DNA of 64,000 nucleotides from Argyresthia goedartella (Eukaryota; Arthropoda; Insecta; Lepidoptera; Argyresthiidae), in assembly GCA_949825045.1 (NCBI GenBank), contig OX463810.1:36776201-36840200 (forward strand). Reading direction: 5' to 3'. Of this stretch, positions 9,955 to 20,615 are shown piece after piece. Both the position numbers and the translations under genes were made by a program. The number at the start of each line of letters is the position of its first letter. Positions within the stretch are counted from its first letter, which is position 1. The notes below the pieces were generated by a model. That model was not told where the DNA came from. It ran no database searches and worked only from the letters and a program-made list of their open reading frames with translations.

Positions 9955-10112
9955 TAGTAAGGTTGTCAGTAGGGTAGTCTACAGAGTCTTTGGTCAGCGG
10001 CCGCCCCTTATTCCTCAGGTTGTGTTTGTGTGTGCTGCTGTGCCGCAGTTTGCGCACCGCCTTAGTCCGACTCTGCGAGTAGAGCTCCCGACCGCCGGCT
10101 ATTTCTATTATC
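9955..10112 (-). CDS. Host gene exon E (158 bp, phase 2/1)
   Basis: A coding exon of the unidentified host gene. The acceptor acctcccattcccag precedes GATAATAG. The protein (52 codons) begins IIEIAGGRELYSQSRTK, has a strongly basic middle (AVRKLRHSSTHKHNLRNKGR) and ends DYPTDNLT. The donor is ambiguous: ACTA|gtgagg leaves phase 1 and joins exon F, while GAG|gtaacg five bases further leaves phase 0. It enters with one base (phase 2), matching the AG end of exon D. GC content is high against AT-rich introns. The basic stretch suggests a nucleic-acid, phospholipid or cytoplasmic-tail role, but this is not evidence of function. Confidence 0.65.
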
Positions 10113-10948
10113 CTGGGAATGGGAGGTTAGAACCATTTAGTTGTATGTGTAAGGCATATTAATTAGGAATAGCGAATGCATTAGAAATGGCATGAGAGCA
10201 TTATGAGTCTTAGCCAAAAGAGAAAATCATCATGCGTAGTCTAACCATCCTTTGACTCAGGATCTGAGTCAACTATGCATCTGAATGTTTCTGTCGGTCA
10301 TACAGCACATTCGTTTTTCAATCTATATAGATTTTTAATAACTCATTCGACGCTCCCAGCATGTCACAGTTAACATATTCCTATTTTGTACATTCTAAAG
10401 TCACAATAAACAAAAGGTCTCCTAGTGAGTGATTTTTATTTTTTGTGTAGAATTAATTGCTAGAACAAAGGAAGTACAAAAAAAGGTAGTGATAATACAG
10501 ACAGAACTAGGCTAAAGATGTTTTACGCAGGAAACTTTCTTTCGACTGAGATAAAGGAAATGTTCCACTTGTTAGCAATCCCACTTTATCTGGTCCTTTG
10601 GGAAACGGAAATTGCGAGCGTGGTACACTTGTTTCAACATTTTACTGTTACTCGTATTATAGGAAATATGGAACACCCAACTCGAATTGGAAAACGATCG
10701 TAATAGATAAGCTCAGAGTTGATGCGATGGACTCAAAATGTACATGATAAAAAGATGTATGTTTTTGGTAAAATATTCAAAAATTGTCATGAAACCGATC
10801 AAATGAAGCGTAAACTATCTATTACTAAGACTAAGCTTCTAGTTCAGCTACAGAAAGGACGCCATGCGCAACAATAATTCGGATTGTCGAAATATCTCTT
10901 TAACTCTACTCTTCCTAAGTCGTTACTTTGAGATCGCGAACAGAGTGA

Positions 10949-11012
10949 CTCGCGAAGGTTAGCAATTATTTCAAGGGCACCGACCCTTGAAATAATTGCT
11001 AACCTTCGCGAG
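10949..11012. repeat. Perfect 29-bp hairpin
   Basis: The left arm 10949-10977 (ctcgcgaaggttag... caaggg) is exactly complementary to the right arm 10984-11012, with a six-base loop caccga. It sits directly before a LINE 3' fragment. Probably a template-switch product at a repair or retrotransposition junction. Confidence 0.9.
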
Positions 11013-11023
11013 TTATTACCCTT

Positions 11024-11378
11024 ATCTACTACAACAAGACACCTCTGGAGATTTTGAAATTACCATCTGAGCAATTTAAAAATCATGTAACAGCGACTTT
11101 GTCAAAAAAGGGATATTACAATGTTCCACATTACTTAAATGACGAGACTGTATGGGGATTAATCTAACAAAACACAGATTCCTGTTAATAATTTTGTAAT
11201 TATTTATTCCTGTTAATTATTTATAATAATTAATATTGTAAGAAGGTTTCTAAACCCTCTCCCACAATGGCCCAATGTAGAGAAGAGGCAGAAAATGATA
11301 TTTTCTAAGTATATGTATATATCTTCGCTCTACAGTAATAAAGACATTTGAAATTTCAACTTGAACTTTGAACTTTGT
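11024..11378 (+). mobile_element. CR1/Jockey-like LINE 3' end fragment
   Basis: This encodes the last residues of an ORF2 close to that at 4611-7430: YYNKTP-like start, PSEQFKNHVTATLSKKGYYN, YLNDETVW and a stop at about 11164. About 190 bases of AT-rich 3' untranslated DNA follow, with a CTCTACAGTAATAAAGAC polyadenylation-like site and the tail (TTGAACTT)n at 11360-11378. It is severely 5'-truncated. The tail abuts host exon D with fewer than 40 bases between, so the insertion sits next to a splice donor. Confidence 0.75.
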
Positions 11379-11413
11379 GACCCGTCACAGTAGAAGTATT
11401 TCTTCTAACTTAC

Positions 11414-11557
11414 CTAGAGTCCCTGAGCTTGTAGGCGCCCCCGCCCTTCGAGTTGAGTATCACGAGGTTGCCATCGGCGGCGTCGCAGCGCTCCTCGTCC
11501 GAAGACAAGTTGTTCACATTGTTCAGGTCGGTGCGACCGTCCAGCGACGAGTTCAGT
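11414..11557 (-). CDS. Host gene exon D (144 bp, phase 2/2)
   Basis: A coding exon of the unidentified host gene, with strong signals: acceptor gtgttttttccag before ACTGAACTC, and a consensus donor, TCTAG|gtaagt. The 48 residues begin LNSSLDGRTDLNNVNNLSSD, continue EERCDAADGNLVILNSKGGG and end AYKLRDS. It is acidic and Asn/Ser-rich in the first half. It enters and leaves in phase 2. The entering base completes the AG end of exon C to Arg, and the leaving AG is completed by G from either exon E or exon G. The composition is clearly coding compared with the flanks. Function not recognised. Confidence 0.8.
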   Translation of the reverse strand, partial: TELVAGRSHRPEQCEQLVFGRGALRRRRWQPRDTQLEGRGRLQAQGL

Positions 11558-11636
11558 CTGGAAAAAACACATACACGTATGAGGATAACCAATTAGGCCT
11601 CACATAGGCCAGACATCTCAAAGATAGAGTATGTAG

Positions 11637-12265
11637 GGTTGCCAGACGTACAATATTATACAGTATTGTACAGACCTATCAACTTAAGCTGATACTTGCA
11701 TTTGTGTGAGTGATCGCCAAAAGTACAGTTAGTAAAACACATACAAATAAAATCAATGTTTTATTTAAACGAAGTCCATAAAACACAATGTTACCAACTG
11801 TCCAATTCTCGACCTCATAATGACTGAATCTTATAACTCTTCTACTCCGCTCATTGCATCTTCATCTTCACTCTCGTCTGATGATTCATCAGAGTCAGAG
11901 CCTGTGTTAATAATTAATCGTTCCGTTATATCGTCGATTGTAGGAGCCATTAGCAGCAGCCAGGAGCAGTAGGAGCCATTTCACTAATATTTCAAACACA
12001 ATCAATCACATAAAATTACACGTCTATCTGCTACCAGTACCGGAGGTGAAGTGAAGTATGTGAGCGGGCGGCAGGGAAGCGGTGCGTAGCGGACGTGCCG
12101 CGCCTCAGGCCGCTTGATTTAAACTAGTATAAACCAGTTTAAACCATGCGCGGGACGGGCCGCGCTTCAAGCCGATTGACACTCTACACTATCGGTGTGC
12201 ACTCACACAAATGCAAGTATCAGCTTAAGTTGATAGGTCTGTACTATCTATGTATCTGTATTGTA
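11637..12265. mobile_element. Non-autonomous DNA transposon with perfect 45-bp inverted repeats
   Basis: Arms 11668-11712 and 12200-12244 are exact inverted copies (CAGACCTATCAACTTAAGCT and onward). Outside them, gtacaata blocks and a gggttgccag motif (11636-11647) suggest the true ends are near 11637 and 12265. Inside, the minus strand encodes a short acidic frame (about 11838-11950) starting MAPTIDDITERLIIN with a DSDESSDESEDEDAM run and a stop. This is possibly the remaining N-terminus of a transposase, of a kind often seen in piggyBac-like or hAT-like proteins. The superfamily is not settled. A LINE is inserted at or beside the right end. Confidence 0.65.
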
Positions 12266-12499
12266 CCCTCTTGCCTTCGTGCTTTACTCGCAACTAGACG
12301 TGTACTCGGTCCTCTCATCAAGTCGTCAAGCAACTATAGTGCATAAACTCTCTTTACGTGAGTCTCAATTACTTATACCTATCCACATTTTCAATAAATT
12401 GTGACTCGCAAATTCATTGGACACTGTCGACCAAACCAGTTACGTTTGACCCCGAGTAAGTGAGAAGAACACGCAACATAATTCTCCTTTCCCTCGCAC

Positions 12500-13576
12500 A
12501 TGGATAGAAGCAGCGAGCCGGAGCCCGGCAGCAGCGCTTGCGGTGCGCCCCTCACCCCCTCGCCAGTAAGGGACGGCCCAATTTCGATCCTGCTCGCACA
12601 CCCGTCTGAGGTGAGGCCGGAATCAACCGGACAATTCAACATCGTCATGTCGCAAGTCCTGCGATCACCACCGATGAATGTATCTCACTCTGAGTCAGAC
12701 CTGTCCGCGTTACAGCGAAGCGAGCTCCACCCGCCTGATCACATCACACAAAGAGCAAAAAGGCCTCGTCCCGCCCTTAACGATACTGGCGCGGAATTAG
12801 ACGATTTCAAAATGGAAATTAAGAATATGATATCCGAGTTTGTGTTCTCCCAGACAAACAGATTGGACACGCTGGAAAAGCACATCTTGGACATTAAGAC
12901 ACAGAATACGAAGATAAGCGAAACAAACATAGAAATTGAGAAAGCGATGACCTTCATGTCCGACCAAGTAGCATCCATAGAGTCCAGCATTGGATTTCTT
13001 GATAAGGAACGTGTAACTATGGCCAAACACCTGACTCAACTCCAGGACAGAGTTGACCGCTTTGATCATCATCTCCTAAAGACATCCATCGAAATACGGA
13101 AAGTCCCAAAGAGAGCTAAAGAAACAAAGCAGGATCTCTTCCAGATAGTCCAGGCTCTATCGAATAGTCTCGATATTAGCGTTCCAATTGCTGACATACG
13201 AGATGTAACCCGTCTGCCATCGAGAAAAGAAAGCAAATTTTCTACGGTCATTATAGACTTCAACAATACCCTCTCCAAAGCAATAATGCTGGATACCGTT
13301 AAGCTGTTCAACAAAAATAGAACTGATAAGGATAAACTGAACTCGTCACATCTAGGATTCTCTGGTGAAAACTCCGCTATTTACATCTCAGAACAGCTAA
13401 ATGCAACCGCCAAGAAGCTTCACTATCTCGCACGCAACTTCGCCAAACAACACCACTATGATTTTTGCTGGATTTCAAACGGAGAAATTCTTTTAAGAAA
13501 GAAAACTGATAGTCCATACATTGTTCTAAAATCCGAATCTCAACTTCAAGCTCTAATAGACCCAAAGACTGTCTGA
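12500..13576 (+). CDS. LINE ORF1 protein (coiled coil, L1-ORF1p-like layout)
   Basis: An RNA-binding nucleoprotein of the LINE, expected to package the element RNA. The ATG at 12500 opens MDRSSEPEPGSSACGAPLTP, a disordered Pro/Ser-rich leader of about 90 residues containing the basic run RAKRPRP. A long coiled coil follows (about residues 100-195) with heptad-like LDTLEKHILDIKTQNTKISE and HLTQLQDRVDRF. The C-terminal domain begins IEIRKVPK and continues with FSTVIIDFNN and SHLGFSGENSAIYISEQLN, a pattern like the RRM/C-terminal domains of L1-type ORF1 proteins. It ends IVLKSESQLQALIDPKTV. The frame is intact at 358 codons. Family placement beyond LINE ORF1 is not certain. Confidence 0.8.
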   Translation: MDRSSEPEPGSSACGAPLTPSPVRDGPISILLAHPSEVRPESTGQFNIVMSQVLRSPPMNVSHSESDLSALQRSELHPPDHITQRAKRPRPALNDTGAELDDFKMEIKNMISEFVFSQTNRLDTLEKHILDIKTQNTKISETNIEIEKAMTFMSDQVASIESSIGFLDKERVTMAKHLTQLQDRVDRFDHHLLKTSIEIRKVPKRAKETKQDLFQIVQALSNSLDISVPIADIRDVTRLPSRKESKFSTVIIDFNNTLSKAIMLDTVKLFNKNRTDKDKLNSSHLGFSGENSAIYISEQLNATAKKLHYLARNFAKQHHYDFCWISNGEILLRKKTDSPYIVLKSESQLQALIDPKTV

Positions 13577-13916
13577 CTAGCAATTCTCTTAACGACTGTA
13601 TGTTACCCAATTCATATTTATATAATTTGTCTAAACACTACTATACATACTTCATTTACACGGCAACTACATATCACAAACACATACACACAAACAATCC
13701 GCACTCACACTTACACAACCTACTTCTCAACTACAAATACCTACTTGCAACTTATAGTCAAACTTATAACGCACAAGTATCTCGTAATTTTTATTACAAT
13801 AGTATTTAACATAGTATCCCATCCCATCTACAATATGGTTTATTTGAATGCCACAACAATCAAATATCCTACCACTGTCAACACACCCAACCCGAACTCA
13901 GCTCTGACTCAATCAA

Positions 13917-16846
13917 ATGGCTAATAACATTAGATCCATAATAACCAGTTTAGACGAACACAGCGTGTCAAATGTCATTTCTTGTATACCAGAAGACTGT
14001 AAAATACACACCACCCTATCTGATAATCAGCTAAAAATTCTAACGCTTAACATCCGCTCACTTAACTGTAATTTCTTAAGTCTAGAAACTTTATTGCTTA
14101 GAATTTCAATTAATTGTCACATAATAGTACTAACGGAATGCTGGCTTGATTGCATGTCTAATACATACCTACCTACATTACAAAACTATACTGCTGTGCA
14201 AACTACGAAACATATCAATCAAAGTGACGGGGTGGTTGTCTACATTAGATGTGATCTTGCGCACTCAATCGAAGAACTTGACTGGTCAGGTACCGCCTCT
14301 GGACTATTGATAAAACTAGGCACAGAAATAGCAGTAGTATGTGTCTACAGATCACCCTCCCACTATTTCATTGATCCCTTCCTACAATGCCTTGATCGAA
14401 TACTACCTAAACTCAATAATTATAAATCAAAAATTCTTACGGGTGATTTTAACATAAATATTAGACCCTCATCACTTAATGCACTTTCTCATGACTACCT
14501 GAACCGCCTAGCGTTCCACGGCTTCCTCCCCACTCATGACCAACCTACCAGAGGTACCAGCTGCTTAGACCATATTTTTATAAATTCTAAATTCTCTTCT
14601 CAAATATTACTAATTGACTCGCACACAACAGACCACTTTTCAACTCTCTTAGTTTTAAATAATAAGCCCTGCTATAAATCAAATAACAACACTATTTCCA
14701 AAATAAATTATAACTCTCTTGACGCTGATATAAAAAATGCTGACCTAAACAACATTATTTATATAACTAACCCTGAAACTGCAACCGACACGCTGATCTC
14801 TACCCTGTCAGAGATTTTTCAAAAGAATACGAACACATTGAATATTCCCAAAAAACGCAGACCTTTGAAACCCTGGATAACTCCAGGTCTTATCAAATGT
14901 ATGCGCAATAGAGACCGCCTTCACAGAAAATATAAATCCAACCCTGATAACGAAACATTAAAAATAACATACATTAGATACAGAAATTTCTGTACTAAAA
15001 TACTAAAGAAAACGAAAAGACAATTTGACACAACTGAGATACAAAAAGCAAGCAAAAACATTAAAACATTATGGGATACTATAAAAAGACTTACAAACTG
15101 TGCAAAATCTGTTAACCCACCATCTGAGCTACTAAAAGATCATATATCACCTCAGCAATCATGCAATGAAGTGAATACGTTTTTTGTGAATATTGGAAGA
15201 GTACTGGCTGAAAACATCACACAAATTTACCCCTATACAAATAATAACCATGCATTATATTCTAGATCCTCTATATCTTCTTCCTTTGCTTTGCTCGAAA
15301 CCGATCCAAGTGAAGTTTCAAGTGTTATAAAATCACTAAAACCATTTGCTGCAATCGGCTGGGATGGAATATTAACATCAATTTTGAAAAGATATATTAA
15401 CACCCTAGCTCCCATTCTAAGCCATATTTTTAATATATGTTTTGCAACGGGTATTTTTCCAAATGCATTTAAAAAGGCATCATCAAAAGTGGAGATAGGA
15501 CTTCCCCAACAAATTATCGGCCGATTGCTGTTCTCACGTCACTTTCAAAGATACTGGAACGGATTATAAATAACCGGTTACTTACATACCTGGAAAACAA
15601 AGAAATCTTATCCCAACAACAATTCGGTTTCCGCAAAAACAAATCTACCACTGACGCTGTGCTTAAACTTACTAATAATATTGTACAAAGCCTAAATAAT
15701 AATAAAAAAGTTCTTACAATGTTTCTAGATCTAACAAAGGCCTTTGATACAGTTCCTATCCCCATTTTCTTACGGAAACTGTCGTCTATAGGAGTCAGAG
15801 ACACCCAACTTAACCTATTTCGTACATACCTCACGGGCCGCACACAGGTCGTTAAAATTGGGCATCACCTTAGCGAAGAACTCGACATAACTTATGGAGT
15901 ACCACAGGGTAGTGTTCTGGATGCAACCCTTTTTCTGGTGTTTATTAACGACCTCTGCAACCTCACAATACCAAGTGGCTCAATAACCTCTTATGCCGAT
16001 GATACAGCATTAACTTTTACTGCTGACACATGGTCTGATGTACACAGTGTTGCCCAGAGTGGTTTTGATACAGTTTAAAACTGGCTTCTATCTAACGCCC
16101 TTACACTCAATACAACAAAAACAAAATTTATACCGTTTTCTGTTTCTTCGGCCACTGCGCCTAATATACCAATCACTCTTCGTGCCCACGCCTGTACCGA
16201 TCAACAAACATGCCAATGCCCGGTGATTTCCTCTGCTGACTCCATCAAATATCTTGGTGTAATCATTGACAATCACCTTAAGTTCAAATACCACATAGAT
16301 AACCTCACCAATAGAGTCCGAAAATTAATATATATATTTAAAATTCTGAGAAACATAGCAAATCCAACCATAGTCAGAAATACTTACCTTGCCCTATGTC
16401 AGTCTATTATATCTTATTGTATCCCTTGTTGGGGAGGTACAGTTAAAACCACAATGAAACCATTAGAAATAGCACAACGAGCCATTCTTAAAGTCGCAAC
16501 GAAACACCCTATCCTATTTCCCTCCTTTAAACTATATAAATACTGTCAAGTACTATCAGTACGTCAACTATTTATCTTTAACACTTTAATCTTGCAACAC
16601 CAATTAACACCACACAATCCGAACACCAAGCGACGCAAAGACAAAATATGTAATATTCCCCTACCTCGTTTAACTTTCACAAAACGCTTTAATCTATATA
16701 TTGGTCCTTTTCTTTATAATCAGTATAACAATACTGAATACATCTATCCACTGGCACTTCATGAATGTAAGCACAAAATACGCAAATACTTGTTTAACCT
16801 AACGTATAGCGATACTGAAAAGCTTATTTCACCTTTTTCCTGTTAG
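13917..16846 (+). pseudogene. LINE ORF2: endonuclease and reverse transcriptase, broken
   Basis: The catalytic ORF of the LINE. The first frame (13917-15569) carries the endonuclease with ILTLNIRSLNCNF, VVLTECWL-type sequence, VCVYRSPSHYF, KILTGDFNINI and HTTDHFS, then the start of the reverse transcriptase (KPFAAIGWDGI, LAPILSHIFN, ATGIFPNAFKKA). Near 15490 the frame changes; the usual KVIPIHKSGD-type stretch is missing and the sequence resumes at RTSPTNYRPIAVLTSLSKIL. Later motifs are QQFGFRKNKSTTDA, FLDLTKAFDTV, YGVPQGSVL (followed by DAT where GPT is usual) and YADDTAL (about 15990). A TAA at 16076-16078 interrupts before NWLLSNALTLN. The final part ends LISPFSC at 16846. One small deletion with frameshift and one stop make it non-functional. 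Confidence 0.9.
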
Positions 16847-16865
16847 GTAGGTAATATTCATCTCA

Positions 16866-16893
16866 CATATACACACACACACACACACACATA
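16866..16893 (+). repeat. CA dinucleotide microsatellite
   Basis: A run of acacac with one interruption, in the 3' untranslated region of the LINE. Likely polymorphic. Confidence 0.9.
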
Positions 16894-17184
16894 CACACAC
16901 ATACCCTCACACCATACATAAATACTTTCATTTTATTATTTTAACTTCTTTCATTTTAAAAACTAAAGGTGTACATTTGTAGTACTTATCCGCACTCCCC
17001 CCTCCAGAAGGCAAGAGCGTGCTTATCATTAATACAGGCTATTAAACTAGCCTAGCAATGAAGGCATCAACTATTGCTACATTACTGCTATGCTCAACCA
17101 TTGTATAACTAACACAGACTCAAAATGTAATGTACATGTACCCACCGTTTTGTTCAATAAATGATTTTGATTTGATTTGATTTG

Positions 17185-18900
17185 ATAATATAGTACGTCT
17201 GCGTCCGGTCTGCGTACTTTTTAATTTATAATATTTTGCGTACTTTATAAAGTACGCTACAGTACTATATTTTTACTTAAATATGTTTTACTATGCGTAC
17301 TTTATTTTTTAATCCATTTAACCGCCATATACTATATTTGTCAAAAAAAAAAACTGGCAACCCAAACAGTATGTGACATATCATTCAACACTTTCTTTGC
17401 TATTACTGCGAACCTAATTACGAAATTAATCTACAATTATAACAGAAAGGTCAAACAGAATTCAGATCAACAAGGTCCAGCTACTACTAAACTGACGGCA
17501 CGCCCAAGCTATAAACGCACAGATTAGCGAGACATGGTAATGCATACAATATCGTATCAAATTGCTTTGGGGGACGGTTCATGAAGCCAGCCGAGTGCAT
17601 CATCGGATTATAATCGAGACAAAAGCGATTAAAATCATGCTTGTTTCTCCCCTGACGATATTTTGCACTAAGAGTCGACTGCTTAGCACTGGATATGGAT
17701 ACTTTCCTTTGTTTTGGAATGGTCTCAGCTTTTATTGAAGCCTATTTATATTTAGGGATTGGCTAACCAGAACAGTCATAGTAAAAGCACAAATGATTTG
17801 TTTTTCATGATGACTGACACCTTAATGACTGAGCCCTAAAGAGAACGAATTTTGTACGATTCTGACATTTTGTACTGCTTTAACCCTGGAGGAATGGCAA
17901 CAGTAGTTCAATACCATCATTCGATAATAAATTTTATGTTTTGGCTCCTTAGAAAGCCGCAAAATTTTTGAATCACTTTTGTGCCTATTTCAAGAAGTCC
18001 CGATCCAAATAATAATCTTTATTTCATGTTACAAAACCAATTTCCATAAATACCTACCTCAAAACCAGAGATACATAATTTATTAAATAAACACAAAATA
18101 TTGGCATGTAGCGGTTTTCTGCTTCCCTGTAGCACATGAGTAGGGAATATTCCGTTTCTTTACTCATGTGCCTGTAGCGTCGGTAAAACTTATGCCATAT
18201 TTATAAAGTTGTTTAAATAAAAGATACGCTATATAGAGTATCGTTAGGTACATAGAACATACAAAGAGGCGCACCGTTTTGTTATCTACTAGTAGAAGTA
18301 GTAGGAGTAGTAGACTAAGTTCATATCTGAACGCGGCTGAAATGTGTGTTTGGACTGTTTGGTGTAGTTCAGTTAATTTATGCGCCGCGTTCCGAAACAG
18401 CCACCACAGGCGTTTATTCGGGACGCGGGCCAGTGCCAGGGCATTACATGGCTGTTGTATTATCACGAGAGTTTTATGCTAGAGTTATTTGTTCAAGAGA
18501 ATCACTAGAATAAATAGCACATGTCTTAAGTGTCTCTGAATGATGCAACCCGCTTTTTCACCGCTCGACCAAAATTGCTGAAAAATTCAGTTTTCCCATA
18601 CACGCGTAAATGTCAATTTGATTTAACCTCGTCGACTATACTGTGAATTGGAATTTCAGAGAGCACGATCGGAGTTCGAACTAGTATTCGTAGTGAATAT
18701 AAACGTATTTTGAACACACGTTTAGTCACTTGATCATCGTCAGACATGGCGTTGGGGGCAAGCGCTATTTTTAGAGTGAACATCCTAGGCGCTTTAGTCT
18801 TTGGTCAACAATGAACTGGGAGGGGTTGTGCCTACCTATTGTACCAGATAATCGTGAGTTCCGATATTTCGTGTTGACGTCGCCGGCAGATAAAATTTAT
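17185..18900. other. No gene seen; repeat flank and intron-like DNA
   Basis: The first 170 bases repeat 'gtacgc/gcgtac' and 'tttataaagtacgc' and end with ctggcaaccc (17353-17362), the inverse of the gggttgccag motif at 11637. This is probably the right part of the DNA transposon that received the LINE. The rest is AT-rich. 18135-18175 holds an imperfect inverted repeat (cacatgagta / tactcatgtg). Confidence 0.45.
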
Positions 18901-18949
18901 AGGTTAGCTTTATATCGGGGTTGGTGTTTGGTAAAACGGTTAACCTGAT

Positions 18950-19335
18950 GGATTTTGTAGAGGCCGAAGCTTCGTTTTCCGTTTCAGCTAAGTTTCGGTC
19001 AAAACAGGTTCCGAATTTAGCCAAAAACCAACTGAATCTTCAGCTCGGCCAAAACATACGCTTTGTACCTTCAGTAAACCGACGAGCTGCGACTGATATG
19101 TATTTTTTTGTATATCAAGTACAAACTGATTTGAATTGTTTGACACTACATAGAAAAACATACATTATTAAAGGTAATTACTAGAGACCGACTGAGGGTT
19201 CGGTTTCGGTTTCTGCCAAGTTTCGGCCAAGGTTTCGGTTTCGGCTAAAAGTCTAAATGTTCGGCCTTCTGAAACACGCGTTTTGTTGCTGTTATACCTT
19301 CAAGAATGCCGACGAGCTGCGAACTAACACATACA
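18950..19335. repeat. TTTCGG-rich repeat, two diverged copies
   Basis: Sequence with recurring gtttcggtttcggc hexamer-like units. Two longer blocks resemble each other: 18975-19100 and 19200-19330 share 'aagtttcgg(t/c)ca' followed later by 'ccgacgagctgcga'. A third TTTCGG block lies at 20165-20245. These may be parts of one dispersed repeat. Confidence 0.6.
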
Positions 19336-19374
19336 TAAAGGCACAAAACACAACATTGCTTCTGGCCCACACTA

Positions 19375-19545
19375 TGATGCCCTGTGTCGTGGGAACCAGA
19401 AGCAACGACGTTACGAACATGTAAACATCCAAGAACTGGGAGTTTTTTCTACCTCCCCAGCCAGGATCGAAACCGGGACCACTCGTTTGGGAAGCACCGC
19501 CTAAACCGCAACATCACAGAGGTTGTCTATGACAGCAAAGCTCTA
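19375..19545 (-). mobile_element. tRNA-derived SINE (minus strand)
   Basis: On the minus strand the head reads ACCTCTGTGATGTTGCGGTT (A-box-like) and GGTTTCGATCCTGG (B-box match), then a body ending ggttcccacgacacagggcat. The tail block (ccctgtgtcgtgggaaccag on the plus strand) recurs at 55480-55500, where a better A box (GTGGCGCAGCGG) is present. An internal RNA polymerase III promoter is therefore likely in the source element. It is not a functional tRNA. Confidence 0.65.
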
Positions 19546-19728
19546 AAAGGCATCGAACCTTGGAATTTTGGTGTAAAACTAATAAACATAAACTGAAATA
19601 TGTCAGAAAGTAAATGGTTTACGACATTTTGTCAAAGAATATTTGTTGTTTGTAATTACCTTCTCTGTCGATTGGCTTATGTTTCATAGGTGTTCACCAA
19701 AATACTTCATTTTATTTACTTGCAGCTT

Positions 19729-19965
19729 AGGTAGGTATGCCATGTTTGTTCCCTTGCCCGTCGAGACACCGGATGTTTGGGGTGCTCAGGGCAGGATGTT
19801 CGTCAAGGACTTTAGGCGACGCTTGAGGGACCGAGGTTTTGTCAACCGTTCCGGGGCGTTCCTGATCCAAAGGATCTCACTCGCCGTGCAGCGCGGTAAT
19901 GCTGCCAGTGTGATGGGTATCTTTGTGTTGGGCATGTCCAGGGGCGGTTTACTTGTTTAAAATTG
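19729..19965 (+). mobile_element. LINE C-terminal remnant
   Basis: A frame running into a stop at 19958 reads VPLPVETPDVWGAQGRMFVK, then FLIQRISLAVQRGNAASVMG. The closing 'Q-R-I/L-S-x-A-I/V-Q-R-G-N-A-A-S' pattern is one I know from the ends of insect reverse-transcriptase ORFs. It lacks any catalytic part. About 60 bases of AT-rich 3' sequence follow. Confidence 0.55.
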
Positions 19966-20159
19966 TGTTTTTATCGTGTATTCTCCTATGTGTGTGTAGT
20001 TTTAATTTATTTATATCTTAAATACGTAGGTTATTTTAATTGACGATGCACTGTACGGTCTTTTAATTTTATAGTTCATGTAGGTAATTCTAATAAATAC
20101 AATAAATACTTCACGTACAGCTGGGAAGCCAGGTTCCATACGTAAAGGTTCGAAGTCCC

Positions 20160-20250
20160 GTAATTTTTTGAAAGTTTCGGTTTCGGACCGTAGCCGATGA
20201 TTCGGTTTCAGTTTCGGCTGAAAATCAAGTTTCGGTCGGTTTATAGCCAA
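20160..20250. repeat. Third TTTCGG-rich block
   Basis: gtttcggtttcgg recurs with 'ccgtagccgatgattcggtttcagtttcggctg'-like content, related to 18950-19335. Confidence 0.5.
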
Positions 20251-20521
20251 TTATTGGTAATTTATTATAATATTTTGTATTGCTTTTTTATATTATATTT
20301 TGATTTTATATTTTGATAATACTCATCTAAAGTTTACAGAGTAAAGAGAAATATTGTCAAAACCGTTATTTTATAATTTAACGTTTTTTTCTCTCGTTAG
20401 TTTACAAACTATCGATAAATTGTAAACTGTACCGTACTGCTTACAATATGACGCGTTAATTTTTTAACAAAACCGTTAAATTGTGAACTGGTGTAAACTT
20501 GAATTGCAAAGGAAATACCAG

Positions 20522-20615
20522 GGCAAACACTGCGGTAGCTTAGGTGAAGACTAGAGGGGGCGAGCGCAACGAAGCCCCGGAATAGTCTTCGTGTTAGGTT
20601 GACATGTAAGAAGAA
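20522..20615 (+). repeat. Dispersed repeat B, copy 1
   Basis: Shares 'actgcggtagcttaggtgaag' and 'cttcgtgttaggttg(g)acat' with 30460-30532. The two blocks flank a variable GC-rich middle (gggggcgagcgcaacgaag here, ggggtgagcgaagccccc in the other copy). Likely an end of a non-autonomous element; type unknown. Confidence 0.6.

Larger units (their letters stand above)
12260..17184 (+). mobile_element. Two-ORF LINE (CR1/Jockey superfamily), inactive
   Basis: A nearly full-length non-LTR retrotransposon of about 4.9 kb: 5' untranslated region to 12499, ORF1 at 12500-13576, a 340-base spacer, ORF2 at 13917-16846 (broken), and a 3' untranslated region with a CA microsatellite, ending in (TTTGA)n at 17155-17184. 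The coding sequence is AT- and A-rich on the sense strand compared with the host exons. The exact 5' end is uncertain because it merges with the inverted-repeat element to the left. Confidence 0.85.

Noticed and set aside
12739..13314. Minus-strand frames opposite LINE ORF1
   Set aside because: Shadows of the 358-codon ORF1, which has the coiled-coil and C-terminal features.
13600..13809. Small ORF between LINE ORF1 and ORF2
   Set aside because: His/Tyr/Asn-rich translation of CA/TA-rich spacer; no domain, and LINEs of this type have only two ORFs.
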